The notes: generated by a model from the letters alone, not told the origin. Shown: positions 41,061 through 50,207, numbered from the stretch's first letter. The stretch: DNA of 64,000 nt from DASSKP01 sp035695045 (GCA_035695045.1 DASSEX010000027.1:1-64000), one strand, 5' to 3'. Translations and numbers: made by a program.

Positions 41061-42584
41061 ATGTTCGAGACCCTTTCCGATCGCCTCGAGTCCGTCTTCA
41101 AGTCGCTCCGCGGCAAGGGCCGGCTGAGCGACGCCGACATCGACGCGACAGCACGTGAGATCCGCATCGCGCTGCTCGAGGCGGATGTCGCGCTCCCGGT
41201 CGTTCGCGAGTTCATCGCCGCGGTGAAGCAGCGAGCGCAGGGCGCCGAGGTCTCGCAGGCCCTCAACCCGGCGCAGCAGGTCATCAAGATCGTCAACGAG
41301 GAGCTCATCGAGATCCTCGGGGGCAGCGCCCGGCCGTTGCACCTCGCGAAGACTCCGCCGTCCGTGGTGATGCTGGCGGGCCTTCAGGGCACCGGTAAGA
41401 CGACGCTGGCGGGCAAGCTCGGCCGCTGGCTGAAGGAGCAGCGGCACGCACCGCTGCTCGTCGCCGCCGACCTGCAACGTCCGAACGCCGTCCAGCAGCT
41501 CCAGGTCGTCGGCCAGCGGGCCGGTGTCGACGTGTGGGCGCCGTACGACGGCAACGGCGTCGGCGACCCGGTCGAAGCGGCCCGCAGCGGCATCGAGCAT
41601 GCGCGGCGGATGGGCCACGACATCGTCGTGGTCGACACCGCCGGTCGCCTCGGCATCGACGCCGAGATGATGGCGCAGGCAGCGGCCATCCGCGATGCGG
41701 TCACTCCCGACGAGACGCTCTTCGTCGTCGACGCGATGATCGGTCAGGACGCCGTCACGACAGCCGAGGCGTTCCGCGACGGCGTGGGCTTCAGTGGCGT
41801 CGTACTCACCAAGCTCGACGGTGACGCGCGCGGCGGTGCGGCGCTGTCGGTGGCGAAGCTCACCGGCCGCCCGATCATGTTCGCCTCCACGGGGGAGAAG
41901 CTCGAGGACTTCGACGTCTTCCATCCGGAGCGGATGGCGTCGCGCATCCTCGGCATGGGCGACATGCTCACCCTGATCGAGCAGGCCGAGAAGACGTTCG
42001 AGGCCGACGAGGCCGCACGGATGGCCGAGCGCATGCTCGGCCCCGGGGACCTCACGCTCGAGGACTTTCTGCAGCAGATGCAGATGATCCGGCGGATGGG
42101 CCCGATCGGAAACCTGCTCGGAATGCTTCCCGGCATGGGGCAGATGCGCGAGCAGCTCGACCAGATCGACGACAAGGATCTGGATCGGGTCGCGGCGATC
42201 ATCCATTCGATGACCCCGGCCGAGCGCCAGGATCCGAAGATCCTCAACGGCTCGCGGCGACTGCGCATCGCGCGCGGCTCCGGCGTCACGGTCACCGAGG
42301 TCAACAACCTCGTGGACCGCTTCTTCGAGGCCCGCAAGATGATGAAGCAGATGGCGGGGTCCCTGCCCGGCATGCGGCGCGCCACCCGCAAGGCGGGGAA
42401 GAAGGGCAAGAAGGGCAAGGGCGGCGGCAAGGGTCGGCCGGCTGTGCCGCGGCTGCCGGGTGGCCTGCCCGGCGGCCTGCCTGCGGGCTTCGATCCTGCC
42501 TCGCTCAAGCTGCCCCCCGGCATGAAGCTGCCGCCCGGCCTCAACCCGGATCTGTCCAACCTGAAGCTCCCGCCGGAGCAGTGA
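41061..42584 (+). CDS. ffh: Signal recognition particle protein Ffh
   Basis: SRP54 GTPase that binds signal sequences and 4.5S RNA and docks on FtsY. 507 residues: N domain, GTPase with GLQGTGKTTLAGKLG (about 107), DTAGRLGID and TKLDGDARGG, then the Met-rich M domain (FLQQMQMIRRMGPIGNLLGMLPGMGQM, MMKQMAG). The C-terminus carries a basic KKGKKGKGGGKG stretch and a Pro-rich tail with LPPG repeats. ATG 41061 comes nine bases after TAGGCT. Confidence 0.97.
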   Translation: MFETLSDRLESVFKSLRGKGRLSDADIDATAREIRIALLEADVALPVVREFIAAVKQRAQGAEVSQALNPAQQVIKIVNEELIEILGGSARPLHLAKTPPSVVMLAGLQGTGKTTLAGKLGRWLKEQRHAPLLVAADLQRPNAVQQLQVVGQRAGVDVWAPYDGNGVGDPVEAARSGIEHARRMGHDIVVVDTAGRLGIDAEMMAQAAAIRDAVTPDETLFVVDAMIGQDAVTTAEAFRDGVGFSGVVLTKLDGDARGGAALSVAKLTGRPIMFASTGEKLEDFDVFHPERMASRILGMGDMLTLIEQAEKTFEADEAARMAERMLGPGDLTLEDFLQQMQMIRRMGPIGNLLGMLPGMGQMREQLDQIDDKDLDRVAAIIHSMTPAERQDPKILNGSRRLRIARGSGVTVTEVNNLVDRFFEARKMMKQMAGSLPGMRRATRKAGKKGKKGKGGGKGRPAVPRLPGGLPGGLPAGFDPASLKLPPGMKLPPGLNPDLSNLKLPPEQ

Positions 42585-42680
42585 CGCGCCCCGAACGTCG
42601 AAGGGCAGTTTCGGACAGGTCGAGCGAACGGTGTCCGAGTTCGGCTTCAAAGTTCGGGGGCGGATGCCGATCTTCTGGGC

Positions 42681-43070
42681 ATGGACCGTTGCTCGTCGTG
42701 TGGAGCCACGCTCACCGCAGGTGCGGTGTGGTGTGGTCAGTGCTTCGCCGCGGTCGGATCCGCGGCGCCGGCGACGGCGACCACCTTTGCCTCCGGCCAG
42801 CCGCCGGCCGGCACCTGGGCGGGGCCGTCCGGCGCCGCGCCGCGCCCGGAGCGCGTCATGCGCACGACCCGCTGGGCGAAGACGGACACGACCTTCGGCC
42901 CGGTCGGGCGCGTGGTCTCGACGGTCGGGCTGGTCGTCCCGTTCGGCGTGATGATCGTCGGCGGGATCACCGACCCCTTCGTGTGGGGTGGCGCCGCCGT
43001 CTGGGGCCTCGTGATCATGCCGTGGGGGCTGCGCGACGTCTGGAAGGCCGGCAAGGTCGCGTCCGCCTAG
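42681..43070 (+). CDS. Zinc-ribbon membrane protein, hypothetical
   Basis: 129 residues. The N-terminus MDRCSSCGATLTAGAVWCGQC is a CxxC...CxxC zinc ribbon, followed by a Pro/Ala-rich linker and two hydrophobic helices (about residues 78-96 and 100-118: VVSTVGLVVPFGVMIVGG, WGGAAVWGLVIMPWGL). Function unknown. It lies between ffh and rpsP with gaps of 96 and 161 bases; no clear ribosome-binding site is present. Confidence 0.7.
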   Translation: MDRCSSCGATLTAGAVWCGQCFAAVGSAAPATATTFASGQPPAGTWAGPSGAAPRPERVMRTTRWAKTDTTFGPVGRVVSTVGLVVPFGVMIVGGITDPFVWGGAAVWGLVIMPWGLRDVWKAGKVASA

Positions 43071-43231
43071 TTCTCTGGCAGAATGGCCGGGAGCACTCGG
43101 CGTACGACGGGCCCTCTTCCCGGCGCAGGCCGTGTCCATCGGGCACCCGGCTCCGCAACCCCACGCGGCTGGACGGGCCGCCCAACACTGTGTAGCTCAG
43201 ACATCTGGGCAGACCTGGAGAACGCACCCTC

Positions 43232-43837
43232 GTGGCCACAAAGATTCGTCTCATGCGCCTGGGCAAGATCCGCGCGCCGTACTACCGCATCGTCGTCGCC
43301 GACTCACGCACCAAGCGCGACGGCCGGGTGATCGAGACCATCGGCAAGTACCACCCGAAGGAAGACCCGTCGCTGATCGAGGTCGACTCCGAGCGCGCGC
43401 AGTACTGGCTCGGCGTCGGCGCGCAGCCGACCGAGCCCGTCGCGGCGATCCTCAAGGTCACCGGTGACTGGCAGAAGTTCAAGGGTGAGCCCGCGCCGAG
43501 CGAAGGCGTGAAGACGGCCGCGCCGCGCCCCGACCGCAAGGCGATCTTCGAGGCCGCGGCCAAGGAGAGCCTCGCCGAGGCCGAGGCCAAGCCGGCCAAG
43601 AAGGCGGCGGCCAAGAAGACGACGGCGAAGTCCGAGCCGGACGCCGGTGACTCCGCTTCGGAGACCGCGGCCGCAGACGCGGGCACGGAGGCTCCGGCCA
43701 CCGAAGCCACCGCCGAGGCTCCGGCAGCGGACGCTGTGGCGGAGGAGGCGCCGGCCACCGAAGCTCCCGCCGCGGACGCTGCAGCGGCTGACACGCCGGC
43801 CGCCGAGTCCGCCGGCGACGACTCCTCCGCGGGCTGA
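43232..43837 (+). CDS. rpsP: 30S ribosomal protein S16 with long Ala-rich tail
   Basis: Residues 1 to about 85 are S16 (ATKIRLMRLGKIRAPYYRIVVADSRTKRDGRVIETIGKYHP). The remaining 115 residues are a basic then acidic low-complexity tail (KKAAAKKTTAK, then Ala/Glu/Pro repeats). Extended S16 is common in actinobacteria; this tail is at the long end. GTG 43232, weak GGAG upstream. First gene of rpsP-khpA-rimM-trmD. CAGAAT at 43079-43084 may be a -10, but no -35 accompanies it. Confidence 0.95.
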   Translation: MATKIRLMRLGKIRAPYYRIVVADSRTKRDGRVIETIGKYHPKEDPSLIEVDSERAQYWLGVGAQPTEPVAAILKVTGDWQKFKGEPAPSEGVKTAAPRPDRKAIFEAAAKESLAEAEAKPAKKAAAKKTTAKSEPDAGDSASETAAADAGTEAPATEATAEAPAADAVAEEAPATEAPAADAAAADTPAAESAGDDSSAG

Positions 43838-44076
43838 TGCTCGAGGAGGCGCTCGAGCACCTGGTGCGGGGCATCGTCGAGCACCCCGACGAGGTGCAGG
43901 TCGACCTGCGCAACCTTCGCCGCGGCCGGGTGCTCGAGGTCCGTGTGCATCCGGACGACCTCGGGAAGGTCATCGGGCGTGGCGGTCGCACCGCTCGCGC
44001 GTTGCGCACGGTCATGACCGCGCTCGGTGGGCGGGGCATTCGCGTCGACCTGGTCGACGTCGACGAGGTTCGCTGA
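43837..44076 (+). CDS. khpA: KH-domain RNA-binding protein KhpA
   Basis: 79 residues, a single KH domain with the GxxG loop as IGRGGRTARALRTVM. KhpA binds RNA together with KhpB in other bacteria and affects division and translation. The ATG overlaps the last base of rpsP (TGATG). Conserved between rpsP and rimM. Confidence 0.94.
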   Translation: MLEEALEHLVRGIVEHPDEVQVDLRNLRRGRVLEVRVHPDDLGKVIGRGGRTARALRTVMTALGGRGIRVDLVDVDEVR

Positions 44077-44085
44077 GACCGCTCG

Positions 44086-44592
44086 GTGCAGCTGGTCGTC
44101 GGACGGATCGCCCGTGCTCACGGCATCGGCGGGGAGGTGGCGGTCGAAGTGCGCACCGACTCACCCGACCTGCGGTTCGCTCCCGGCGCGGTGCTCGCGA
44201 CCGACCCGAGCGAGAACGGCCCGCTCACGGTCGAGCGCGCTCGCTGGCACTCGGGGCGGCTGCTGGTGTCGTTCGCGGAAGTCGCCGACCGCACCAGCGC
44301 CGAGGCGCTCCGCAACACCTTCCTCGTGGCTGACTCGGCCACGAGCCCGGCCGTCGACGAGGACGAGTACTGGGACCACGAGCTCATCGACCTCGCGGTG
44401 ATCACGGTCGACGGGGAGGATCTCGGCTCGATCACCGACGTGGTCCACCCGCCCGGCGGTGACCTGCTCGTCGTACGACGTCCAGACGGCGCCGAGCTCC
44501 TCGTCCCGTTCGTCCGCGCGATCGTGCCGACGGTCGACATCGCCCAGCGGCGAGTGGTCGTCGACCCGCCGGAAGGCTTGCTGGACCTGTAG
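44086..44592 (+). CDS. rimM: Ribosome maturation factor RimM
   Basis: 168 residues. The N-terminal domain begins VVGRIARAHGIGGEVAVEV; the C-terminal PRC-barrel contains EYWDHELIDLAVITVDGEDLGSI and LLVPFVRAIVPTVDI. Assists 30S assembly by binding S19. GTG 44086. Ends on the same base that starts trmD. Confidence 0.95.
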   Translation: MQLVVGRIARAHGIGGEVAVEVRTDSPDLRFAPGAVLATDPSENGPLTVERARWHSGRLLVSFAEVADRTSAEALRNTFLVADSATSPAVDEDEYWDHELIDLAVITVDGEDLGSITDVVHPPGGDLLVVRRPDGAELLVPFVRAIVPTVDIAQRRVVVDPPEGLLDL

Positions 44593-45332
44593 TGGCTGAC
44601 TCAGCCGAGCCCGACGCTGCCGCCAAGCGGCTGCGGATCGACATCGTCACGATCTTCCCTGAGTACTTCGCCGCGCTCGACGTGTCCCTCCTCGGCAAGG
44701 CACGTGTGCACGGGCTGCTCGACGTCTCCGTGCACGACCTCAGGCAGTGGACCGACGACGTGCATCGCACCGTCGACGACGCGCCGTTCGGTGGCGGACC
44801 CGGCATGGTGATGCGCCCCGAGCCCTGGGGTCGTGCGCTGGACAGCGTGGTGCCGCAGCCCGCCGAAGGGACGAGGCTCATCGTGCCGACTCCGTCCGGT
44901 CGGTTGTTCACGCAGCGTGACGCGCGGGCGTGGTCGGGTGACGAGCACCTGGTCATCGCCTGCGGGCGCTACGAAGGCATCGACGCGCGGGTGGCCGAGG
45001 ACGCGCGGCGTCGAATGACCGTCGACGAGGTGTCCCTCGGCGACTACGTGCTCGCCGGCGGAGAGGTGGCGGCTCTCGTGATCGTCGAGGCCGTGGCCCG
45101 GCTGCTCCCCGGGTTCATGGGCAATGCGACCTCCGTCGTCGAGGAGTCCTTCGCGGAGCGTCCCGACGGTGCCCGGCTGCTGGAAGCACCGGCGTACACC
45201 CGTCCGGCCAGCTGGCGCGGGCTCGAAGTGCCGCCCGTGCTCATATCCGGTGATCATGGCGCGATCGCGCGCTGGCGGGCGGAGGAGTCCCGGCGGCGCA
45301 CCGCCGAGCAGCGGCCGGACCTTCTGGGCTGA
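44592..45332 (+). CDS. trmD: tRNA (guanine37-N1)-methyltransferase
   Basis: Knotted SPOUT methyltransferase that methylates G37 and prevents +1 frameshifting. 246 residues. IDIVTIFPEYFAALDVSLLGKA, DAPFGGGPGMVMRPEPW, ACGRYEGIDARV and GDYVLAGGEVAALVIVEAVARLLPG are the family motifs. GTG 44592 overlaps the rimM stop by one base. A T6 run follows the stop (45340-45345), but no convincing stem precedes it. Confidence 0.97.
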   Translation: MADSAEPDAAAKRLRIDIVTIFPEYFAALDVSLLGKARVHGLLDVSVHDLRQWTDDVHRTVDDAPFGGGPGMVMRPEPWGRALDSVVPQPAEGTRLIVPTPSGRLFTQRDARAWSGDEHLVIACGRYEGIDARVAEDARRRMTVDEVSLGDYVLAGGEVAALVIVEAVARLLPGFMGNATSVVEESFAERPDGARLLEAPAYTRPASWRGLEVPPVLISGDHGAIARWRAEESRRRTAEQRPDLLG

Positions 45333-45435
45333 GCCGGGCTTTTTTCCTCCGGCGGTGCTGCTGTGGCACAGTAGAGAGCCGCTGCCCACGCACATCGACC
45401 GCGCCTGCGCGCGCTCAGGAGCAAGGACCGTCACG

Positions 45436-45795
45436 ATGCAGACCCTCGACTCGATCGACGCCGCCTCTCTGCGGAGCGACGTGCCGGATTTCCGTCCGGG
45501 TGACACCGTCAAGGTCCACGTGCGGGTTCGCGAGGGCAACCGTGAGCGCATCCAGGTCTTCCAGGGCGTCGTCATCCGGCGACAGGGCGGTGGCGTCCGC
45601 GAGACCTTCACCGTGCGCAAGGTCAGCTTCGGCGTCGGCGTGGAGCGGACGTTCCCCGTCCACTCGCCGATCGTCGACCACGTCGAGCTCGTGACCCGCG
45701 GTGACGTCCGGCGCGCCAAGCTCTACTACCTCCGCGAGCTCCGCGGCAAGAAGGCGAAGATCAAGGAGAAGCGCGACGCCACACCGGCGCGCTGA
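45436..45795 (+). CDS. rplS: 50S ribosomal protein L19
   Basis: 119 residues at the 30S-50S interface. PDFRPGDTVKVHVRVREGNRERIQVFQGVV and RRAKLYYLRELRGKKAKIKEK are typical. ATG 45436. The 103-base gap after trmD contains CACAGTAGAGAG, a possible promoter without a clear -35. lepB follows after 21 bases. Confidence 0.97.
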   Translation: MQTLDSIDAASLRSDVPDFRPGDTVKVHVRVREGNRERIQVFQGVVIRRQGGGVRETFTVRKVSFGVGVERTFPVHSPIVDHVELVTRGDVRRAKLYYLRELRGKKAKIKEKRDATPAR

Positions 45796-45816
45796 CCCGA
45801 GGGCTCCTCGCCTCCC

Positions 45817-46674
45817 GTGACCACACCCGACGACGCCAGCCCCGCGCCGGCTTCTGCCGAGGGCTCGCCGCTGGCGACTCAGCCCGAGGAGCAGCGGGGT
45901 CGGCACGCTGACGCGCGCCCCCGCAAGCGATCGTCGTTCTGGCGTGAGCTGCCCTTCCTCGTGCTCATCGCCCTGGTCCTGGCGCTGCTCATCAAGACGT
46001 TCCTCGTGCAGGCGTTCTTCATCCCGTCCGGCTCGATGGAGGACACCCTTCGCGTCGGCGACCGGGTCCTCGTCAACAAGCTCGTCTATCGCATCCGCGA
46101 CATCCACCGCGGCGAGATCGTCGTCTTCAAGGGTCCGCCGTCGTGGCAGGAGAACCCCGAGTTCACCTACCACCCGCCGAGCAACCCGGTCGCCAAGTTC
46201 CTGCACGACATCGGCTCCGCACTCGGTGTCGCCGCGCCCAGCAGCAAGGACTTCATCAAGCGGGTCATCGGCGTCGGCGGCGACCACGTCGTGTGCTGCG
46301 ACCCGCAGGGGCACATCACCGTCAACGGCGTCGCGCTCCACGAGCCCTACCTCTTCCCGGGCGTCAAGCCGTCGGAGCAGAACTTCGACGTCACCGTGCC
46401 GAAGGGCCGGCTGTGGGTCATGGGTGACCACCGCGACTCCTCGGCGGACTCGCGCTCACACCTGTCGGACGGGCACGACGGCACGATCCCGACCAACGAC
46501 GTCGTCGGCCGCGCGTTCGTGAAGGTCTGGCCGCCGAAGCACTGGGGCACGCTGCCGGTGCCGTCGACGTTCCACCAGAAGGGTCTCTCGGCCTTGGCCG
46601 CCAGCCCGCTTGCGCTCGGGTTCCTCGGTGCGCTTCCGCTGACGGCGCTGCGTCGCCGGTTGCGCAGACGCTGA
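45817..46674 (+). CDS. lepB: Type I signal peptidase
   Basis: Membrane serine/lysine protease that cleaves signal peptides of exported proteins. 285 residues: disordered N-terminus, one transmembrane helix (about residues 46-66, LPFLVLIALVLALLIKTFLVQ), catalytic Ser73 in PSGSMEDTL, Lys148 in FIKRVIGVGGD, and GDHRDSSADSRSH. A second hydrophobic segment near the C-terminus (about 255-275) precedes a basic end, as in other actinobacterial SPases. Only one copy here, whereas Streptomyces has a cluster of four. Confidence 0.95.
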   Translation: MTTPDDASPAPASAEGSPLATQPEEQRGRHADARPRKRSSFWRELPFLVLIALVLALLIKTFLVQAFFIPSGSMEDTLRVGDRVLVNKLVYRIRDIHRGEIVVFKGPPSWQENPEFTYHPPSNPVAKFLHDIGSALGVAAPSSKDFIKRVIGVGGDHVVCCDPQGHITVNGVALHEPYLFPGVKPSEQNFDVTVPKGRLWVMGDHRDSSADSRSHLSDGHDGTIPTNDVVGRAFVKVWPPKHWGTLPVPSTFHQKGLSALAASPLALGFLGALPLTALRRRLRRR

Positions 46675-46701
46675 CGCCGTCGCGTCGTACGCTGGCCGCT
46701 G

Positions 46702-47406
46702 ATGTCCCCGGCGCTCGAGTCACCACGTCCGTCGACGATCAGGCGGGACGCCGGTCTCTACGGTTACGAACGCGCACTGGCGCGACGTGGTCTCTGGCCG
46801 GTCGCCGGCGCGGACGAAGCCGGCCGCGGTGCTTGTGCCGGCCCGCTGGTGGTCGGTGCCGTGGTGCTGCCCGAGGGCAAGCGCGGCCAGGTTCCGGGCC
46901 TGGCGGACTCCAAGCTGCTCACGCCAGCGGCCCGCGAGCGCGTCTACCAGCAGGTGGTCCGCCGTGCGCTTGCCTGGACGGCCGTCGTGATCCCGGCCCA
47001 GGAGGTCGACCGGATCGGCTTGCACGTCTGCAACGTGATGGGCATGCGCCGGGCGCTGGCTCAGCTCAGCACTCAGCCGGCGTACGTCCTCACCGACGGC
47101 TTTCCGGTGCCGGGCACCGGTGTTCCGGGTCTCGCCGTCTGGAAGGGCGATCGCGTTGCTGCCTGCATCGCGGCGGCGTCCGTCGTCGCGAAGGTCACCC
47201 GCGACCGCATCATGGTCGAGATGCACGAGCGGTGGCCCCACTACAACTTCGCCGAGCACAAGGGCTATGTCACTCCGGAGCACCAGGCTGCGCTGCGAGA
47301 GCACGGTCCGTGTCCCGAGCACCGGTTTTCCTACGTCAATGTGCGCGGGGCCGTCGTACGACAGACTGAGTCCGACGACTGGGAGCAGGTTGCGGATGTC
47401 AGCTGA
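46702..47406 (+). CDS. rnhB: Ribonuclease HII
   Basis: Cleaves RNA in RNA/DNA hybrids and single ribonucleotides in DNA. 234 residues. ADEAGRGACAGPLVVGAVVLP holds the catalytic Asp and Glu; the downstream KVTRDRIMVEMHERWPHYNFAEHKGY is the second signature. ATG 46702 is eight bases after TACGCT (46688-46693), a leaderless-type promoter. The 3' end overlaps the DUF2469 gene by 11 bases. Confidence 0.95.
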   Translation: MSPALESPRPSTIRRDAGLYGYERALARRGLWPVAGADEAGRGACAGPLVVGAVVLPEGKRGQVPGLADSKLLTPAARERVYQQVVRRALAWTAVVIPAQEVDRIGLHVCNVMGMRRALAQLSTQPAYVLTDGFPVPGTGVPGLAVWKGDRVAACIAAASVVAKVTRDRIMVEMHERWPHYNFAEHKGYVTPEHQAALREHGPCPEHRFSYVNVRGAVVRQTESDDWEQVADVS

Positions 47407-47722
47407 AGACCTCGAGAAGTACGAGACCGAGATGGAGCTCGAGCTCTATCGCGAGTATCGCGACGTCGTGCGGCTGTTCTCCTACGTCGTCGAGACCGAG
47501 CGTCGCTTCTACCTGACCAATGACGTGCAGGTGAACGAGCGCAGCGACGCCGGCGAGACCTACTTCGAGGTCGTCATGCAGGACGCGTGGGTGTGGGACA
47601 TGTATCGGCCCGCTCGCTTCGTCAAGAACGTCCGGGTGCTGACCTTCAAAGACGTCAACGTCGAGGAGCTGGCCAAGGCCGACCTCGAGATGCCCGGCGA
47701 CAAACCTGGTTTCAGCGGCTAA
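47396..47722 (+). CDS. DUF2469 family protein
   Basis: 108 residues, highly conserved in actinobacteria: MSAEDLEKYETEMELELYREYRDV, then RRFYLTNDVQVNERSDAGETYFEVVMQDAWVWDMYRP and VLTFKDVNVEELAKADLE. Always next to rnhB/yraN. The role is not established; sequence suggests a small cytoplasmic, acidic protein. ATG 47396 lies within the rnhB end. Confidence 0.92.
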   Translation: MSAEDLEKYETEMELELYREYRDVVRLFSYVVETERRFYLTNDVQVNERSDAGETYFEVVMQDAWVWDMYRPARFVKNVRVLTFKDVNVEELAKADLEMPGDKPGFSG

Positions 47723-47753
47723 CTCGGGCGGGTTCGCGGGTACGTCGGCAGAC

Positions 47754-48191
47754 GTGACCGAGCACAGCGCAGAAGAGTTGACCAAGTCCGCCGACGGGCC
47801 CGGGGCAGCGCAGCCCGACCCGCCCGCCGCCAACCAGGCCAAGGACGAGCCGATCGCGACCTCGCCCGACGAGTCCGCGCAGGCGTCGTCCGGGGGTGTC
47901 CAGGAGGCCGAAGCCGGGTCGTCGTCCCGAGTTCCGGGCGAGCAGGGTGACCCTCCGCGTTCGATGGACGCGGACGATGAGGCAGGAGCCGCGAACACCA
48001 CCGCCGCCGCGTCGATGCCGGCGACCGCGACCGGTGGGGTGCCGACGCCGGGCGACAGCCACGGCGTCGCCGTGCCTGCGGTTCAGGCGGCCGCCGGGTC
48101 GAGTGAGCAGGCCGAGAAGGTCGAGGGTGTGAAGTTAACGTCGCTGGCTCCTCCCGGGAAGCCCGACGGCGAGGTCGACACCCGCGCCTAG
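47754..48191 (+). CDS. Possible acidic disordered protein
   Basis: The only candidate in the 572-base stretch between DUF2469 and yraN. From GTG 47754 it would be 145 residues, Ala/Pro/Asp/Glu/Ser-rich throughout with no hydrophobic core, no Cys and no recognisable domain. There is no ribosome-binding site. A disordered protein is possible, but a chance open frame in GC-rich sequence is nearly as likely. Nothing else is visible in this stretch apart from the ribosome-binding site of yraN. Confidence 0.35.
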   Translation: MTEHSAEELTKSADGPGAAQPDPPAANQAKDEPIATSPDESAQASSGGVQEAEAGSSSRVPGEQGDPPRSMDADDEAGAANTTAAASMPATATGGVPTPGDSHGVAVPAVQAAAGSSEQAEKVEGVKLTSLAPPGKPDGEVDTRA

Positions 48192-48294
48192 CTCTCCGTC
48201 CACACCCGTCGCGTCGCTGCACTGATCCACAGCGCCTCGTCGCGCCCGCCCGGGTGTGGTCGACCGCACGCATCGTGACCGCGGAGGTGGTCAG

Positions 48295-48651
48295 GTGCGG
48301 GCCAAGGATGCAGTCGGGCGTTACGGCGAGAACGTCGCTGCTGCTCATCTGAGCGAGTCGGGCTTCGAGATTCTCGCCCGCAACTGGCGGTGCGACGAGG
48401 GCGAGATCGACATCGTCGCCCGCGAGCGTGGCGCCATCGTCATCTGCGAGGTCAAGACCCGCTCGTCGGCGCGGTTCGGGGCGCCCGCCGAGGCGATCAC
48501 CCGCCGCAAGGCGGACCGGCTCCGACGGCTCGCCTACCTCTGGCTTCAGGACCACCCCGCGTTCGGCGCCGACATCAGGTTCGACGTGGTGAGCGTGCTC
48601 CGTTCAGAGCGCGGGGCTGCGGTCGTCGAGCATGTCCGGGCGGCGTTCTAG
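48295..48651 (+). CDS. YraN (UPF0102) family putative endonuclease-fold protein
   Basis: 118 residues from GTG 48295, with GGAGG seven bases upstream; the frame is open from 48256 but that start lacks a site. VGRYGENVAAAHLSESGFEILARNWRCDEGEIDIVAR and ICEVKTRS show the PD-(D/E)xK nuclease-like core (GEIDIVA, EVK). Cellular role unclear. Overlaps comM by one base, as in Streptomyces. Confidence 0.92.
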   Translation: MRAKDAVGRYGENVAAAHLSESGFEILARNWRCDEGEIDIVARERGAIVICEVKTRSSARFGAPAEAITRRKADRLRRLAYLWLQDHPAFGADIRFDVVSVLRSERGAAVVEHVRAAF

Positions 48652-50207
48652 TGGCGCTCGGTCGTGCGCTGTCGGTCAGCCTCGTCGGCGCCAACGCGGA
48701 AGTCGTCGAGGTCGTCGTCGACGTCGCGACCGGTCTGCCCGGCTTCACCCTCAGCGCGATCAGCGACCGGGTGCTGACGCAGATGGCTCACCGGATCAGG
48801 TCGGCGGTGTCCAACTCACGCGAGGCGTGGCCGAGCCGCAAGATCACCGTCGCGCTCTCGCCGGCGACCGTCCCGCGTGCCGGCAGCGCCTTCGACCTCC
48901 CGGTGACCTGCGCGCTTCTCGCCGCGGCAGAGTCCGTGCCGGTCGACCGGCTGCACGATCTCGTCCTTCTCGGCGAGCTGGGCATCGACGGCAGCGTGCG
49001 GCCGATCACGGGCGTGCTCCCGGCAGTCATCGGCGCCGTGCGGTGTGGCCACACGCGGTTCGCCGTGCCGCGCGCCAACCTCCGAGAGGCGCGCCTCGTC
49101 CCGGGTGCCGACGTCGTCGGCTTCCGCCATCTTGCCGAGCTGTGCGCCTGGCTGCGCGGCGAGGTCGAGGTCCTGCCGGAGGACGAGCCGACTTCGCTCC
49201 GTGCCGCCGCCGTGCCGCCGGCACCCGACTTCGCTGACGTCCTCGGTCAGGAGCGCGGACGTCGTGTCATGGAGGTCGCCGCCGCAGGGGCACATCACGT
49301 GTTCCTCGGGGGTCCGCCGGGCGTGGGCAAGACGATGCTCGCCGAACGGCTGCCGGGGCTGCTGCCGGATCTCACCCCCGAGGAGGCCCTCGAGGTCACG
49401 GCGATGCACTCGCTGGTCGGATCGTTGCCACCGGACAGCGGTCTGCTGGTCCGCCCGCCCTACTGCGCACCGCATCACACCTCGTCGACGGCGGCCGTTG
49501 TCGGTGGTGGCCAGCGGATCGCGGCGCCGGGACTCATCTCGCGCGCCCACCGTGGTGTGCTCTTCCTCGACGAGGCGCCGGAGTTCGCCAGGCCGGTTCT
49601 CGACGCGTTGCGACAACCGCTGGAGACGGGGCAGGTCACCATCGCCCGGGCGGGCGCCGTCGTGACCTACCCATGCCGGTTCCTGCTCGTCCTCGCCGCC
49701 AACCCCTGCCCCTGCGTCGCCGGCGGCCAGGTGGCCGACCCGTCGCTCTGCACCTGCAACTCGGTGACCAAGCGCAACTACCTGTCCCGGTTGTCGGGAC
49801 CGCTGCGCGACCGGATCGACCTGGTGGTGGACCTCGAGCCGGTCAGCCGCGCCGTGCTGACCGAGGGTGCCGCGGGTGAGTCGACCGCTGCGGTCCGCGC
49901 CCGGGTCGAAGCGGCCCGGGGGCGGGCGCGACAACGCCTTCGCGGCACGCCGTGGTCGACCGTCGGCGAGATCCCGGGCCCGACGCTGCGCCGCCGCTGG
50001 CCGATCTCCGCAGCCGCCATGCGGCCGCTTCTCACCATGGTCGACCACAAGACGCTGTCGACGCGCGGCTACGACCGGGTGCTGCGCGTCGCCTGGACGA
50101 TCGCCGACCTGGCCGGGCACGACAGGCCGACGGCCGACGACGTCGAGGAGTCGTGGGCTCTCCGTGGCGGCAAGTGGTCGCCGCGGACTCTGCAGGTGCC
50201 GGCATGA
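48651..50207 (+). CDS. comM: YifB/ComM-family Mg chelatase-like AAA ATPase
   Basis: 518 residues. The N-terminal Lon-like domain (GLPGFTLSAISD, ITVALSPATVPRAGSAFDLPV) precedes an AAA ATPase with Walker A GPPGVGKTMLAE, GVLFLDEAPEF as Walker B, and the zinc-type NPCPC...CTC segment, then a C-terminal DUF. In naturally competent bacteria ComM is a branch-migration helicase. GTG 48651. It is coupled to yraN before it and dprA after it. Confidence 0.93.
   Translation: MALGRALSVSLVGANAEVVEVVVDVATGLPGFTLSAISDRVLTQMAHRIRSAVSNSREAWPSRKITVALSPATVPRAGSAFDLPVTCALLAAAESVPVDRLHDLVLLGELGIDGSVRPITGVLPAVIGAVRCGHTRFAVPRANLREARLVPGADVVGFRHLAELCAWLRGEVEVLPEDEPTSLRAAAVPPAPDFADVLGQERGRRVMEVAAAGAHHVFLGGPPGVGKTMLAERLPGLLPDLTPEEALEVTAMHSLVGSLPPDSGLLVRPPYCAPHHTSSTAAVVGGGQRIAAPGLISRAHRGVLFLDEAPEFARPVLDALRQPLETGQVTIARAGAVVTYPCRFLLVLAANPCPCVAGGQVADPSLCTCNSVTKRNYLSRLSGPLRDRIDLVVDLEPVSRAVLTEGAAGESTAAVRARVEAARGRARQRLRGTPWSTVGEIPGPTLRRRWPISAAAMRPLLTMVDHKTLSTRGYDRVLRVAWTIADLAGHDRPTADDVEESWALRGGKWSPRTLQVPA

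Noticed and set aside
45333..45360. T6 run after trmD as a Rho-independent terminator
   Set aside because: No stable stem lies directly before the T run; only a five-base GCCGG/CCGGC pairing that encloses it.
47719..48555. 278-codon minus-strand frame across the gap before yraN
   Set aside because: It runs into the antisense of yraN, is Arg/Pro-rich, and lacks a ribosome-binding site or domain.
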